NCBI GenBank assembly: GCA_030374805.1
Contig: JARGSG010000037.1
Location: 186,001-250,000, forward strand
Origin: Gracilaria gracilis
Lineage: Eukaryota; Rhodophyta; Florideophyceae; Gracilariales; Gracilariaceae
Length of the DNA stretch: 64,000 nucleotides
Direction of reading: 5' to 3'
Positions 63,811 through 64,000 of this stretch are shown in pieces; the stretch's first letter is position 1; the number at the start of each line of letters is the position of its first letter. The notes under the pieces are model-generated. The model saw nothing but the letters and a program-made list of their open reading frames with translations. It was not told the origin of the DNA and ran no database searches. The translations under genes were made by a program, and so were the position numbers.

Positions 63811-64000
63811 AGCGGGCATCTTTTTTTCAGGTTTCGATGAGTAGCAGTTTGCGTTATAATGCAGTATATGGTGAACCTGTCGGACATGCAAAATCTCAAG
63901 TTCAATTCACAGGCAACGCACCTCAAACTGGACTCTTGCACGGGTTCTGGCTTTGGAAGAGGTCAAAGCACAAATTCGGACATGTTTGCTCTATTTGCAC

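Larger units (their letters stand above)
62775..64000. other. No gene recognised
   Basis: 3' region of the interrupted gene, then low-information DNA to the window end. Contains the hairpin at 62929 and a GA microsatellite at 63788. Confidence 0.45.

Noticed and set aside
1-64000. CRISPR arrays, operons, bacterial promoters
   Set aside because: No regularly spaced repeats or polycistronic layout; gene structure and transposon types are eukaryotic.

Overview
The window looks like nuclear DNA of a photosynthetic eukaryote. A red alga (Rhodophyta) is my best guess, as an inference. Reasons: long intron-free, GC-rich genes; a thylakoid-lumen pentapeptide protein with a bipartite targeting leader; starch-binding CBM20 proteins; EB1, an AGC kinase and SLC35-type carriers; and eukaryotic transposons (PIF/Harbinger, pogo, Ty1/copia, Mutator). 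There is no operon structure.

Layout. 1-6.2 kb: no recognisable gene. 6.2-7.9 kb: decayed pogo-like transposase. 9.4-11.1 kb: decayed PIF/Harbinger element. 11.57-18.44 kb: a degenerate Ty1/copia element on the minus strand with two 251-bp LTRs and an unexpected plus-strand ORF inside. 18.71-25.12 kb: a complete but mutated Mutator-like element (253-bp terminal inverted repeats, near-perfect 9-bp target duplication) carrying a MULE transposase and a Ulp1-type protease. 26.1-27.3 kb: a CBM20 gene. 28.1-41.1 kb: a compact GC-rich island: AMP-ligase-like protein with a coiled-coil insert (-), aspartate aminotransferase (+), EB1 (-), PH-AGC kinase (-), lumenal pentapeptide protein (+), DMT/EamA carrier (-), SLC35F6-like carrier (-). 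41-64 kb: accessory DNA with a second CBM20 gene, two copies of an unknown protein family, a Vps62-like protein, an interrupted helical protein, another dead pogo transposase, minisatellites and several families of short dispersed repeats.

Themes. (1) The accessory arm is built from duplicated modules: a roughly 270-370 bp promoter/5'-leader block occurs three times, in front of two unrelated gene families and once alone, and a head-plus-minisatellite repeat lies directly 3' of both members of the unknown family. (2) A 188-bp element with TGTAG...CTACA ends, a 5-bp target duplication and an internal tRNA-like Pol III promoter interrupts the gene at 61 kb, and a diverged relative lies at 51.5 kb; this resembles an LTR/TRIM rather than a SINE. 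(3) C-rich pyrimidine tracts on the coding strand lie just upstream of many start codons. (4) The AMP-ligase-like protein has lost its P-loop and catalytic lysine and carries about 260 residues of coiled coil at the hinge between its two domains.

All homology statements come from reading motifs by eye; no database search was run. Start codons in the GC-rich genes were chosen by domain position and sequence context.
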